Source: Scatophagus argus | Taxonomy: Eukaryota; Chordata; Actinopteri; Scatophagidae | NCBI RefSeq assembly: GCF_020382885.2 | Contig: NC_058510.1 | Location: 9,172,862-9,236,861 of the forward strand | Length of the DNA stretch: 64,000 nucleotides | Direction of reading: 5' to 3' | Shown here: in pieces, positions 24,001-46,341 of the stretch | Layout of the letters: each line of letters begins with the position of its first letter | Numbering within the stretch: the first letter of the stretch is position 1 | The notes under the pieces: model-generated | What the model saw: the letters and a program-made list of their open reading frames with translations, nothing else | What the model was told of the DNA's origin: nothing | Database searches by the model: none | Program-made: the position numbers and the translations under genes

Positions 24001-25497
24001 AAACGTCTGCGTGTCGAAATCGCTGCTGTTTTCCCAATTTGCCATTTAATGAGGAAGTGTGTACAATCAGACAACATCCTGCTCCTGCCCTCAGCTTAGC
24101 GCGCGTGGATTGTAAGGATTGTCAGTCAGTTGTTCAGTCCATCTAGTCTTTTGTTCCAACAGAAGCTTATCTTTCAAGCACTGGACAGATTACAATCTAA
24201 AGTATTTTGGTGACAGGATAACTGAAATAAGTGAAATCTTCTGAATGCATCCATGTAAGGCTGCAACTAATGATTATTTTCATCAGCTGTGCATTTTCTG
24301 ACCATTTTCTTGATTGATTGATTCATCTGTTGTCCTGTAAAATATTTGATCTGTGTACTTGATATATGAGTGCATTGATTAAATGCAAAAGAGTTACTGA
24401 TCATTTTCATTGATTTTTGTGTCCAGTGGCGGGCGGCGTTGGACTGCACCTCTGCGGTGGAGCGGCAGCAGTTGTGCGAGCGGGTGTTTCAGGGAGGAGA
24501 AGAGGAGCTGGGGCTGTTGGAGGCGCTCAAGCTGCTGATGCTGGGCAGAGCGGTGGAGCTGCACAGCTGCATGCAGGCCGGCGGAGACGTCCCGCTCTTC
24601 TGCTGGCTGCTGTTTGCTCGGGACTCATCCGACTGCCCGCGCTCCTTCCTCTCCAACCACCTCAGCCACGTGGGCCTCAGCGCCGGGCTGGAGCAGGTAG
24701 GAGACTCCCATGGCCCCCTTTTTATATGTGGACCAGCAAACCGCAGGTTCACTCGACGCAAGCATTTACAGACGTTCCGAATGTTTTACTGGCTTCCCTG
24801 GCAGGTAGGGAGCATTTACACGAACCTTTTTATGGTAAACAACACTCAGAAGAAAGTCGCTGTTGGGATTTTCTTGACCTTTTGAAACCAATTATAAATT
24901 TCTGCCAAATAATCGGTTGTCACGCTTAGTAACGTACAAAAACCAACAACTAATGTTAGCTGTCATGAGACTGCGGTGTGTAATGTTCTCATCACCTGAA
25001 ACCTGAACAGTAAAACATGCCAGGGCTTGTGTTGTTTTCCTTTTCTTTTTTTTTTTCTTTCTTTTTCCAAGCTGTAATGTCGCTTCATCACCAGCCCCAG
25101 GGGTGAGGTGGTTTCAGGAAGCAACCGAGTGATTTAATTGGTATTTTCACTCTTTTAATTAAAGCTTATACAGGCGAGTTTTCGGTAAGTAAACCCCACC
25201 CATAAATGTCATATGTCTGAGCAGCTGATGATGCTGTTTTGAGAAGTGTGCTTTCTGTGCAATTACCTTCCTGCTTTCTTGCCTTTTGTCCAGGTGGAGA
25301 TGTTCCTGCTGGGCTACGCCTTGCATTGCACCATTCAAGTTTACAGACTGTACAAGGCTGACACGGAGGAGTTTGTCACCTACTACCCAGACGACCATAA
25401 GGATGACTGGCCATCTGTGTGCCTCGTGACAGAAGATGATCGCCACTATAATGTGCCAGTAGAAGCTGCAGAACACAAGGAGCTCAGCTCGAGCTAA
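16180..25497 (+). CDS. otulin: OTULIN, Met1-linkage-specific deubiquitinase with long N-terminal extension (10 coding exons)
   Basis: Coding exons: 16180-16328, 17844-18470, 19099-19287, 19592-19930, 20802-20887, 21058-21164, 21275-21418, 22607-22738, 24427-24696, 25294-25497; phases match throughout, giving 748 residues (human 352). OTULIN cleaves linear ubiquitin chains and restrains LUBAC/NF-kB signalling. The HOIP-binding [14 protein letters not shown], has its Tyr at 440. The OTU fold holds catalytic Cys520 in [13 protein letters not shown] and His732/Asn734 in DDRHYNVPV, so it is active OTULIN, not the Cys-less pseudoenzyme OTULINL. Residues 50-434 come from three extra exons, rich in Glu, Ser, Thr and Pro, with no fold I recognise and no counterpart in human OTULIN. 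The start MGSSCCHAE suits N-myristoylation and palmitoylation. The human C-terminal PDZ ligand ETSL is replaced by LSSS. Core exons are certain; exons 1-4 are supported by splice sites and open frame only. Confidence 0.88.
19367..19381 (+). promoter_or_regulatory. CTCF-like motif
   Basis: CCACTAGGGGGCATA differs from the CTCF core at one late position. It lies in the otulin intron between coding exons 3 and 4. Confidence 0.5.
20974..21042 (+). repeat. (CT)n microsatellite at an otulin 3' splice site
   Basis: About 70 nt of nearly pure CT ending 15 nt before the acceptor of the exon at 21058. It must serve as, or add to, that acceptor's polypyrimidine tract. Confidence 0.9.
23658..23680 (+). 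repeat. poly(T) tract
   Basis: A run of more than 20 T in the otulin intron at 22739-24426. It could be the decayed tail of a retroposon in reverse orientation, but I see no body. Confidence 0.7.
24256..24345 (+). repeat. dispersed teleost repeat, partial copy
   Basis: AAGGCTGCAACTAATGATTA followed by TTTTCATCAGCTGTGC and TTGATTGATTGATT; the typical start of the GATTAATCG-rich fish repeat. It sits just before the otulin exon at 24427. Confidence 0.55.
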
Positions 25498-25556
25498 TCA
25501 CCGCTGCAGAGACATCTCCTGCCATACCAACGAAAAACTCAGGTCAATCAACGCCA

Positions 25557-25870
25557 ATTAAAGGAATAGTTTGACATTTTGGGAAATATTTTTCTGGTTG
25601 ATATCACTCACTAAACATGAAGCAACCGTTAGCAGCTTGTTGGCTTACCACATAGACAGGAAGCAAGGGGGAACATCTTGTCTGCCTCTGATATTAAGTA
25701 ATAATATCTGCCCTTCAGCACCTCTAAGGCTCATTTATTAGCATGTTATAGCCCCTTTTTAATTTCAGCTGAACAAAAACTGAAAAACCGATGACATGTT
25801 GAGGTTTTACAGACAACTTCTTCACCACGAATTTGAAGTAAAAAGATAAAATGTGCCAATTAGCTTTGGA
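25557..25870 (+). repeat. dispersed percomorph repeat, forward copy
   Basis: Begins AAAGGAATAGTTTGACATTT and runs through GATATCACTCAC, ACAGGAAGCAAGGGGG, CAGCACCTCTAAGGCTCATT and GAACAAAAACTGAAAAACCG, in the order typical of a repeat widespread in perch-like fishes. Another copy starts at 28548. Confidence 0.65.
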
Positions 25871-25884
25871 AGTACTGATGGAAG

Positions 25885-26045
25885 GATTTTATTACCTTAG
25901 GACAGGCTATCAGTTTCCCTCTTTCCAGTGTTTGTGCTAAGCTAAGCTAACTGGCTGCTGGTGTTAGCTTCATATTTAGTGTACAAACATGAGAGTGTTG
26001 TCAGTCTTCATCTCTAACTCGCAGGGAGAAAACCAAGAAGTGTGT
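25885..26045 (-). repeat. dispersed percomorph repeat, inverted copy
   Basis: The reverse strand reads ACTCTCATGTTTGTACACTA, then AATATGAAGCTAACACCAGC, CCAGTTAGCTTAGCTTAGCA and ACTGGAAAGAGGGAAAC, which is the head of the same family in opposite orientation to the copy just upstream. Confidence 0.65.
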
Positions 26046-27064
26046 TACCCAAAATGTATGTTTCTTTAAAATTATGCTGATTTGAGACCCTGTACAAGAT
26101 GTGCTTTACACACTTTTGTACACACTGTACTGTACAATATTTTCTATTTGAGTGTGTGTACATATATGTTGCAAGCTTTTACGTTTGCACCGTAAAATCC
26201 TGATAAAAACGCAATGGGAGCTGCTAGCAGCGGCAAAATGATTAGATGGTTGGGTGTTAACACTGGAATCACTTTGATTTGTGTATTAATTTATTCTTTC
26301 TCATTCGTACATGAAACGACTGAATTAGTTAATGAAAGGGTTTGATTATTTATCAGGTTTAACAACAGCTCACACCAGATGATGATCAGAGGGAGCCTGT
26401 GTGAAGAGGATGTGTGATGATCTGTTTGTCTGCAACTGTGTGTGTCTGTGTGTGTGTGTGTCAAACTTGATGTGTAACATGTTGCCTTTAACCAAGCAGT
26501 TCTGACAGGGGGGTGTTTGCTGCAAATGCTGGCAACAGTGCCAACCACTGGATTCAGTAGTAAATTGCTCGCTTGGTCCTCCATGTTGCCTTAGAAATCC
26601 TGCACAATAAGAATGAATGTTGGTTATTAGTGATAAGAGGCCATTTCTTTGCCCTTATTCCAGAGTATGTGAAGGTGACACATTAACAGAAAAACATTTA
26701 CAGGAATGTTCTTACACTGTCAAGATTTTTGAGTGGCATTTAGATAAAAAAAAGTAATTTTTTTGTAAAAGTTCTTTGATTAATTATTGATCTTGAAATG
26801 TTGACTTTTATTAATTTAATGGGAATTCTAAATACTATTTTGAACTGCTTTAGCAGTACGCTGCAGTAAATGACACAATGTGTGTGTTTGGGGTCTCATA
26901 GATCTCCCATCTGCAAAACATGGTTGAATATAATGCATTTTCTTATGCTGTGTATCTGTTGAGTTTTTATTGTTTATTTTGTTTTTTTGTTTGTTTGTTT
27001 TCTTACCTGCACTACCATCCTGAATAAATCCATCTAGAGTTCTTTTATAAAGCAAAAGGTTTCC

Positions 27065-27070
27065 AATAAA
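27065..27070 (+). terminator. otulin: poly(A) signal, otulin
   Basis: AATAAA in TTTCCAATAAAATGC, followed by GT/T-rich sequence. Confidence 0.55.
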
Positions 27071-27218
27071 ATGCTTTTCTACAGGTTTGGAGTTTAATAA
27101 GATCAGGAAAGGTAAGTAAAATGGGTTGATTTAGCATCTGTTATTTATATGCAGACGACAGTGGGAACACACCAAAGGCCAATGTCAAAACAAAACACAA
27201 GGGTTAATAATAAAGCAA

Positions 27219-27224
27219 TTTATT
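27219..27224 (-). terminator. ankh: poly(A) signal, ankh
   Basis: TTTATT on the + strand, that is AATAAA on the ankh strand, about 760 nt after the ankh stop codon. It faces the otulin signal at a distance of about 150 bp. Confidence 0.55.
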
Positions 27225-27981
27225 TGCCAAATAAGAATGCCTATACAGTATATACAGTACATACGACAGTCTGAATACTACCAGGAAAATGCTTGGCAAA
27301 ACAAAAGTAGATGGACTCTCAGACTGCATGGAAAGTGAACAATCATAACTGTATTCTGTAACACGCAATGATATAACGAGGGATTCCTGACCCCTCTGGG
27401 CAATTAAATATACACATCGCATTACCTATATAAAACAACAATAATCTGTACACCATTGTATGTAAAATACGATTGCACAACCCAACAAGTCCCACAACAT
27501 GTCTATATTTGAATTCAAGCAAGGCCTTGCTGCTTAATCTTGATAAAATAATGAACTCTGTATTTTGGAAACTCCACCACCACTCGACAGAAGTTTGATT
27601 CTCGCTGCGGAGGAGGAAAAAGTTCTCCTGTGTCGTTTTCCCTTCTTTACTAGAAGACACATGAAAGTGGTCAAATACACCCGCTGATGTGATGATGCAA
27701 AACTATGAGAACCACTGAAAAGATAGGAAGACAAAGGTATTTACACTGATGAATGAACACTTGGAGGTGCATGGCTTTCTTTACAGTGTGCGTTTCAATG
27801 GTGTGTGGGTCGTCATGAAGAAGACCTTTTCACTCTTGATTCAAAGTTTAGTCTGTCAGGAGAACCTCAGAGACGAAACCATACTCAGGTCCTCTCTCCT
27901 CTCCATCACTGTAACTCGCGCTCTCCTCTTAAGCAAAGTTCCACGTTGAAGTCGGCTTTACCTTCGCCTGCTGTCAACACT
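27225..27981 (-). other. ankh: ankh 3' untranslated region
   Basis: Sequence between the ankh stop codon and the AATAAA on the minus strand. The open frames here on either strand resemble no known protein. Confidence 0.55.
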
Positions 27982-37650
<9,669 letters not shown>

Positions 37651-39655
37651 TGTACACACAACACACAGGACTGCAAACTGTGAGCTGGCATTAAAGCAGG
37701 GCGACAGAACGTAGAAGTGGTATTATTCTGAGTTGGTGTTTGCTTCAGCTGGCATGTTATGATTGATAAACACACGTCTACATATTTTGGTGGGAATGTT
37801 TCTGTATGGATAATACAGCAGATATTAATAACATTTTGACTGGAGTCTGGTACAAAGGTGGTCAGCAGAGTAAAAACCGTGGGCAGCTGGATTTATCATG
37901 ATGAGAAAAAATACACCTGAATATTGCACATTTAGGCCTATCCTTCATGCAAGAATGGAGTGTAATCCCATGCAAGTTTCTTTGTTTACATTGTACCCCT
38001 CCTCTGAGTGCAGAAATTATCTAGAATAAACAAACGAGCCTTTGGCAATAGCTGGTAAAATACTGACCCCTGGCGGACAAAACAAGAAGAACACTTCGAA
38101 CACGTCCATTATTATTTATTTATTTTTTTTTTTACTGATTTTCCTGCTTTTGATTGTACTTTGTATGTGTGTGTGATGACACAAGCAAGAAAAAAACTGT
38201 ATAATCCCTGAGATGGACTTTTGGAATTGGAAGTCTGTGTTGTTATTTTACCTTAATATATAGTAATAGCATGTCTGAGCATGCACATTAGTAGAATGGT
38301 CAACAACCAGCTGAATTCTAATCAGTTCCTCCTTGTTTTGTCTTTAATCAACCAAAAAGGGCAACAAATTCTTCATAATAAAGACCAACATATTCATACT
38401 GAGAAACAAAATAATGTTTTGTTGGTCTGAAACTGATTTTTGAAAATAAATGTAGGAAATTGCAGCGACGCTTTGTAACTTTTTGGGCGTACAAGTTCAT
38501 TTTTGACCTCTGAAATGTGTGAAATGGAAACTTCCCACTGTTGTAGTGTAAAGAGCTGAAAAGAGTCTTCAGCGTGAGTAACATTCAGTCACAAAACAAA
38601 GTTGTTTGTGCGTCTGCCTGGTGCCTCGGGGAAGTTCTGTAGTGATTTTAAAAGTTGACTCAGCTTGTTACTAGCAGACATGCCCTTGGCAGCTGTAACT
38701 AAAGTCAGATGTTAGCCAAAGAACACACATACCTGCAAGTGCACTTTGTGGGTTAAAATCCTAAAGCCACAATATAATTAATTTATAATGCTAGGATTGT
38801 CTCATTACATCGACTGCTAACTGTTCACAGTTCTCAGTAATAAAGGATTTTGTGGTTTTCTTTACAAGCAGGTTTTTAAGCTTATAGTTCAGAAGTGTGT
38901 TTCGTGCAGCATGTATCCAACTGCATGGACTACAACTCATTTTGTGGGTGTGATTTTGCGTAACAAAGGATGCCGTGTTGCCCAAGTATTCCTGCAAAAA
39001 TGTGTTTGAGTGTCAGTTTGTGTTGTGTTGCAAGAGCCATGACCTCAATTGGTCAGTGTATATCAGTTTCATGTTTAAGAATAATGGATGTGCAAGTCAA
39101 TAACAAGTTCATTTATTTAATTAAAGTGTTGTTTGTTTTCGCAGTTGCTGTAGGAGGTGGCAGCTTTGGATACAATCGTTGGTTCTGGCATGGACACATT
39201 CATTTTGGTATTCATTTTCAGTGATTTGGAAAATCATGTTTACAAGATTCCCAGATTATTAAAACTATTCTGCATCATTTACTGTTTGTGTGAGTTGGAG
39301 GTATTCTGTTTCTGAGTATTAAAACTTGTTTTACGAGTATCCAGCACAGCCGGTGTCTCTTATCACACTTATCACTAAATGTTCTGAGAACCTTTGGCTG
39401 CCAAGCCAGACAGCCAGAGATTAGAAACATATATGCAATAAGTGGCTCTAAGAAAAATATTCATTTGAAAATACAGAAGAACTAAAAAAACAATGGTAGC
39501 ATTTGCTGAAATTTCAAATAACCAAAAACACCAATCAACATGAAGTGCAAAACCGGAAACAGTGCGAAACTGTTGTGATGGAAACTAAGCAGGACTTACT
39601 GTATATTTACCGTACTCTACCTGTCAATGACTGATACGTGTTTCAGGCGCCACAA

Positions 39656-39670
39656 CGCGCCCTCTAGTGA
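39656..39670 (-). promoter_or_regulatory. CTCF-like motif
   Basis: The reverse strand reads TCACTAGAGGGCGCG, a close match to the CTCF core. Confidence 0.5.
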
Positions 39671-42600
39671 CCATTTAGTATGCTAACAGCCCTTAGCAAC
39701 TCCACCTGGATGTACCAGATTTAGATCTGCATGTGACCTGGTAAAACCTGTCTTGCATACACAGCAGTTGCATTTCACTGCTACAGAAACTTACTTTAGT
39801 CTGTGTACACCGTGGGGTTTATGTACCACTGGAGGTCATCAAAAACAGGGGCATTAAAATAAGAAAGTAAAACTTTACTTAGACTGAACAAACACAAGCC
39901 AGTGCACAACAGCCCCCAAACTAAGATTAAAGCCTACGACTGCCAGCCCAAATCTGTTTTGTTTTTTTTTGGATGTTCAGATTGTATCCAGATTAATTTT
40001 GTCAAAATACATGAAAATGTGATTGTTTTGATCCAATCCACATTTGGAGGTGGTTCGAAAAGCGATTCAAATCAGATCTATGCAGATGCGTCTCAGCTGA
40101 CTGGGCACTCATATCAGATCTCAAAGTGTCTTTTGTGTCACTCTTAATGCGGCACAAAACAACAATGTCAAATACAAAGTGACAGAGGAGCTTCAGAGCA
40201 GCTAAGCAGTATTCATGCTGCTACCAGCAGTACGGCATGCAGGATGACACAGAGAACAAACTGTCCGTGGTCAGACAGCGAAATTAATTGTCTGCTCCAT
40301 AACTTGACAGCTTGACTGCTTGGAGAGTGAGATGATAGATCTCCGATTTTCATGCTTCAGCCGTGCCACCAACATATGCAGTTACTGACGCCTATCACAG
40401 CAACCCACACTGGACGCTGATGCAGACAGTCTGTCTTGTCCAGTCACTCTGACTGGGTAAACATCTGATTTGCCTCCAGTCTGAACAAACATTAAGAGTC
40501 TAAGGCCGTGCTAGCCAAATAGCCTACAGTCTCTGTGCAGTATGAAAAACATGACTCACACCGATGAGCTGCGAGTGGGAAGTTCCACTTGTCATTCCTC
40601 CAGTGAATGAATTTTCCAACTTCAGCAAAGCATTTAAATTTACCACAGATTTATCATCAAATAAAGCAGCTGACGCTGAGTTGTCAGTGAGGACGCACAT
40701 TATTGCTACTGTTAGTCATGAGTTAAACTGTAGCTTTGCTGAAACTGAATGCTGCAGGTGACCCTACTGGAAATTAAGAGCACTGAGGTTGTCTCTCCTT
40801 TATCAGTTTAAAGCTGCTCTTCACAGTCAGTTGATTCATGTTGGTTTCAGAGTAAGGAGCATTACAATGCGCCGCTGCAGAACGCACAGGCCCTCTGGCT
40901 ACGACAGGTTCTCCCACAACTGTCCTCTCGTCCTGCCTCATTTCATCTCGTTCATTCACCTTTTCCCCAGTTCCTCTCCTCTCCTTCACGTTTATGATGG
41001 AGGGTCATCATTTTGCAACTTCTGGCTCGGGATGCCAGATCACCAAACAGGATCACGGAACCTGACAGCTGGCGTCTGTGATGCTGCGGGTGCATTGTGT
41101 TTGTAGCAAAAGTGACCTGACATACAGGCTGATACAGTTACAGGACAAATTAATGGAACAGCAGAGGTGATGCCACAGAGAACTGACCAGAAGTACCTCA
41201 GGGTTTATTATGTGGCCACAGCATTTCGAGGTCTGAGTCGGCTCTGTTTTCACATTACACCTGTTGCTGGCTCAGTGTGAGAACTGTAGCTGTAACTCAG
41301 CAGGGCACAAACTGCTCCACTGCTTTTTGGAAGCCTGTTACTGAAGAGCCAGTTGCATCACGTGGCAACAGGTGATGCCGGTTGCACAAGCGGAAAACAA
41401 ATGTTGCAATTATGAATTATCTATATTGGAACAGTCAAGTCACTGACACCTGGGAACGTGATGTGAGATAATTTACCAGGACACGTTTGTTCCTTGGCGT
41501 TAACAACTGATTAACACTAATGACAACATGTATTTTCTGGTTTGACTGCCCTGACTGGTAGCTGCAGGTTTTGTTTCTCAGACATATGAATTAAAATGCA
41601 TTTAATCATATTATTTCTATTTATATTTACGAGCAACATAAGTAAATATGTAAATTAAGTAACGATTGACTTGAATACTTGACATTTCCAATAAACTCTT
41701 GGAAATGTCAATGGGCTGACTGAATGGGAACAAGCGATGCACTCTGTCAATCTGTGGACTTCTGTACTTGAGTTTTTTTTTGCAGAATAACTGAAGAGAT
41801 AAAGTATTTTTATTCTCCTTTCTTACATTTTTGTCCCTTGTTTAAAAGCATGCATACCTTACAGGTAACGAGAGGAATCGGCTTCAAAGCTATCTTATGG
41901 TATATCTTTGAATATACGTATAACATTTTCTTTTTTAATGTTATCTATTTATTATTTAATTAATGGTGGTGGTGGTGTTTTAAGTTGCTTTGAAGTAGTA
42001 AAAGAAGAAGTAAAATGCAGTACATTTGTAGCAGTGAAAAAGCACAGAAGGGAGGAAGGTGGAAAATGAATGCAGTACTTTTGTTTTAGTATCTCCCTCT
42101 TGTAATTGTACTAGATTTGTCTTTGTGTTGGCAGGAAGTCTATTGCTAGAAATGCGCTGCAGGTTAAGGTGTAGGTTGTGTTTTGCAGCTTATGCGAGTT
42201 GTGTTAATAATTAATGACACGTTTAGCTCTTGAGTGGTCTGACGGCTGTGCCATTTTGCTCTCACTGTTGACTGCTTAGCTGGCAACCACTTCTCACAGA
42301 CTAGCTGAACAACTATTGATTTTCCGCCTCACGCCAAGGCATCGTGCAAAGCTTTGTCCTCGCTGAGACTGAGCCCTGCATGTCTTTAAGTGTCTGCTGA
42401 TGTGCTGGGGCTCCTGCACTATGAATGACTTCGAGTGCCGGTGTGGCAAACGCTGCCACACGCCGTGATGGAAAACTCTGAGGAAAAGCAGTGATTTGTG
42501 ACACGACAACAGACGCCAGGCAGCCGGGTCGTATGGCCAGAGTCTGCTGAATATCCTGTGTGTGTATGTGAGAGCACAGTGCACAGGATGATTGTGGTCA

Positions 42601-43115
42601 GAAAGGAGGGAAGTTCAGAAAGGAAGCCTCTGAGTCAAAATGAAGAACAGTCACTCAACAGTTACAAACTCTCTAAATCTAACTATGAGGGAAAAAATGT
42701 GTGCAGAGTGGCAGATCAGTGCTGGAGATATTTATATATCCACTCTTTAGTATACAAAGGGGCAAAACCTTCAGCGTTTAGAGGAAGGAGGATTTTTTTT
42801 TAAAGTTATATATTCTTTTCTTCCTTATTGCTTTCTATTTGAGAGTGAGGAGTTGCTTCCTGTCTGCTTGGATGATTTTGGTGTCATTTTCTCCCTGTAA
42901 TACTTTAGTCTGAAGCGAGCAGAGATTTCAGATCCTTGGTGGAAACATTCAGAATCTTCATTTAAGCAAAAGTAAACTATTCATATGTTCATTCATATGT
43001 ATGTTACATGCTGCATATTGCATAGCTCATTTAAACTACTTCATATGTTCTGGTAATGGTCTTCCCTGCGTTTCAAGGCTTTATTTCTTTTCAAGATGCA
43101 GCCTACACGCTCTGG

Positions 43116-43130
43116 ACACTAGAGGGCAGT
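43116..43130 (+). promoter_or_regulatory. CTCF-like motif
   Basis: ACACTAGAGGGCAGT matches the CTCF core at all but the first position; it lies about 4 kb before the myc promoter. Confidence 0.5.
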
Positions 43131-43917
43131 AAAAATCATTAAAAAGTTACTATAAGAATTTTGACACCAAAAGTTAATGATACAAAGTAAAGTTTAGTAC
43201 CGGGAAGCAAAGGAGACAAAAGAGTCAGTTCAAACACAGTCTCTCAAGTCAGATTTTACTGCTTCTCTTTGTTGAAACTATAAATCTTCTAGATTGTCGA
43301 CTGGACAAGTCAAACAATTTGAAGGGAAATTATGACGTACATTTTTTTCCATTCTTCTGAGACATGTTTAAGACTTAACAAGGAATTGGTTAAATCAAAA
43401 TTCAACAGATCAGTAACATTATTTTTGTTCCTTCCTTCATGTCTGTGATGGGCTCCTTTCTGTTACACTTGGATTGTTGGCATACGATCCCCCTTTTTTT
43501 TAATTTTAATCCTCGGAAAACACATTGAGGGAGAACCCTCATCTGACACAGCTAAAAGTGTCAAAGAAAGCTGGAAGGCAGCTATAGAGGAAGAACAGAT
43601 GGCAAAGTTAAAATAAATCATGTTAAAAGATATAGTGCAAGAATTGACAATGAGAACAACTAGCAATTTCAATTAAAATCAATAAAAAACAGTGATTAGA
43701 CCTTGGAATTGCCTCAGTGGTGTCAGTGAGGTCATTTTAAAGATTTCTGAAGTAAATTATTTTAAAACATGAGGAGCACAGTAACGGAAAGCAGATTTTC
43801 TAACTCAGACTGAGTCATGTCTTTGAGCTGGTACAACAACTACCAACTTCAACAAAGTACAAGGATCTTTCCTTGTTGACAGAGCAGGGATGACTGAGAC
43901 CACAAAATTTCAAATTA

Positions 43918-44279
43918 TCCATCCATCTTCTATACCTCTTATCCGTCAGGGTCACAGAGGGGCTGGAGCCTATCCCAGCTGACTACAGGCGAGAGGCGGG
44001 GTTCACCCTAAACTGGCCGCCAGTCAATCACAGGGCCAACACACAAAGACAGACAACCACACACTCTCACACTCACACCTAGGGGCAATGTAGAGTAGCC
44101 AGTTAACCTAATGTGCATGTTTTTGGTATTGTGGGAGGAAGCCGGAGTACCCGGAGAAAACCCACGCAGGCACAGGGAGAACATGCAAACTCCACATAGA
44201 AGGGCCCAGACCGGGATTCGAACCTGGAACCCCCTGCTATGAGGCAACAGTGCTAAACACTGCACCACCGTGCCGCCCA
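43918..44279 (-). mobile_element. tRNA-derived SINE, V-SINE-like, copy 1
   Basis: On the minus strand it starts GGCGGCACGGTGGTGCAGTG, a tRNA-like head with an A box, and has a B box GGTTCGAATCC (44214-44224). Next comes a conserved body (GTGGAGTTTGCATGTTCTCC and following) and a 3' end of TGGAT repeats. Similar-looking flanks, TTCAAATTAT at 43909 and CTCAAATCAT at 44281, look like a decayed target-site duplication. The full-length head and tail suggest a fairly young copy. Confidence 0.85.
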
Positions 44280-46341
44280 TCTCAAATCATTTAAAAAATT
44301 ATTCCAAATTACTATTTTTGAATTTGTCTGTGTGAGTTTCATTTTGTCTTTTTATTCTAGTCGGAATATGATTACTTAGCTCCTATTATGCCTAACATAT
44401 TAATGCACTTTGAATTGCCTATGAAATCTGCTACAAGCGAATCTGTAAACCTTGACTTGTCTTGAATCGAACTGTGTGTACTTTTGTTGCATTGTGGTTG
44501 TTTTACTGCGAGTTATGTGCAGCGGTGGGGTTTAACAGTTTGTTAGGAGAGCACTGCTGCGACTGCTGTGTTAGAAATTAACCATGCAAATCCACCTTAA
44601 TAGTTGATCCTTTTACCCATAGGTTTATACGACACTAATTAAACTAATTTGCTTAACTTAATGCAAATCTCCACCCTCGATGGAAAATATTTACTGGTTT
44701 TGTTAACAGAAGCATTTTTACTGTAAATAGACTGTGCCAGTCAAAAGCAGCAGAACGAGTTTTACTGTGAGAGAGACACATGTGCCTTCAGTCTCCACTC
44801 ATCAGAGCAAATTATGCCAGCCAGTCTCCAAGCTTTCCTTCTGTGTCTCGACAGAAACACAAGAAACACACAGAGCAGATAAAACACAACGACAGCAACA
44901 CGTGCATCTGGTGCTTCACGATCCACACAGCAGCCCACAGTAAGGAAACAAGAGATGGAAGGGAAACGAACGAGCGCAGAGGACAAGAGAGAGGATGTCA
45001 TTTCAATTTGGGGTTTCTTTTCCACTTCAACTGATAACAAGAGAAAGTTTCTCTCTCTCCTCTCCCTTTCTACCCTCTGATCTCCTTCTTCCTGCTCTCC
45101 TGCATTCAGCTGTCCAACTATTGATTTATTTTTTCACATTTGAAGCCTGAAGAAGTGGACACTTGTCAAAGCCTGTGAGCATTAGTGAACCACATCCTGC
45201 AGTGACCTTACAGACACTCCTTTATTCATAACAACATCTAACTAAGAGGTTATTAAGTTGCCCCAAATTCTCTCTGGGTATCGATAAAGGATAAAGTATA
45301 GTAAGTGAGCTAAGTCTAAAAGAAATGTAGCTTTTAAGCTTTTAATGCTTACATACTTTTTTTCTTCTGTGCAGACAATTAGACTGAATCAGAGATTGAA
45401 AATATTGCTGAATAAAAGCACAGACAAACATGTGCAATTCAAATACACAATTTTTCATCAAGGCTATGGCTTTGTTAAACCAAAACAAACAAACAAACAA
45501 AAAAAAACACTGTAATGCACAAGCCTATGGTCACCTGATGAAGATGATGATGATGATATAAACTTAATGTTTAGTGTTTAAAAATTTAAGGTTTAATAAA
45601 AGATTAGGTTAAAAAATGTTCTAGTTTATCATTTACAGCATCAACAATAAAACTCTGAAGTCAACAAGAAATGTTGTATGTCAATCTTTGCTACAAAGAT
45701 CATTTTAATTGTCCTTGGAAATTACAACCTTGAATGAGATTCACATCAGAGAAAACAGTTACAAGTGGCATTTAAAATCGTGATTTTATCAAACACAATT
45801 TAAGGCAGTGATGTGGGATAGAAAGGCATTTTATAACAACTGCATATCACATTGTTAAAATGCCTTATTTTTTTAGTGATTGGTCAGCTTTGATGCAATA
45901 CATTTAGTTATAAAAGGATAAGCTCGTACAACATCCACATGCACAAACTCCACAGTCCTCATTCAGTGATTTTTTGGAAAAAAAAACATTTACCAGCGCC
46001 TTAACTCACAGCTATTGTTCAGCTACAGAAATAGAATGATGTCCAACAAGCTGATCACTTTAAATACAATGGCATTAGCACAGCCTGTATTTTGCTTTTT
46101 AAAAATATTCGTTATTGAATAGGCTATTGAATAGGCTCTGTAGAATTTCAGTTTTTAACCCAGTAACCCTAATAATCAGCTCCACAATCCCACTGCACGG
46201 GCCTATTTTATCACTGAGCGATTTATACCGCTGTTCACCCACCTGCTTTCAGTCAAAAATATCCCACTTCATGGACAGTTTGAAGAGTTTAAGAGTTTGT
46301 GACCCTGTAAACACCTGCTGTCCGGTCCTGCTGCACTACGA

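Larger units (their letters stand above)
25498..27085 (+). other. otulin: otulin 3' untranslated region (probable extent)
   Basis: No coding signal after the stop at 25495-25497. The AATAAA at 27065-27070 is the best end signal. The region contains an inverted pair of repeat copies (25557-25870 and 25885-26045) and a (TG)n tract near 26438-26460. Confidence 0.5.
37651..46300. other. intergenic region between ankh and myc
   Basis: AT-rich DNA without a recognisable gene. It contains CTCF-like sites at 39.66 and 43.12 kb, a SINE at 43.9-44.3 kb and scattered simple repeats. The open frames, including those at 37.5-37.7 and 42.3-42.8 kb, show no family similarity. I see nothing else that I can support. 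Confidence 0.65.

Noticed and set aside
38060-38076. Another CTCF-like sequence (reverse strand CGCCAGGGGTCAG)
   Set aside because: It breaks the core GGC, so it is too weak to list.
44214-44224. tRNA B-box sequence taken as a possible tRNA gene (also at 54080)
   Set aside because: Part of SINE heads; the cloverleaf cannot be completed and the body continues as SINE.
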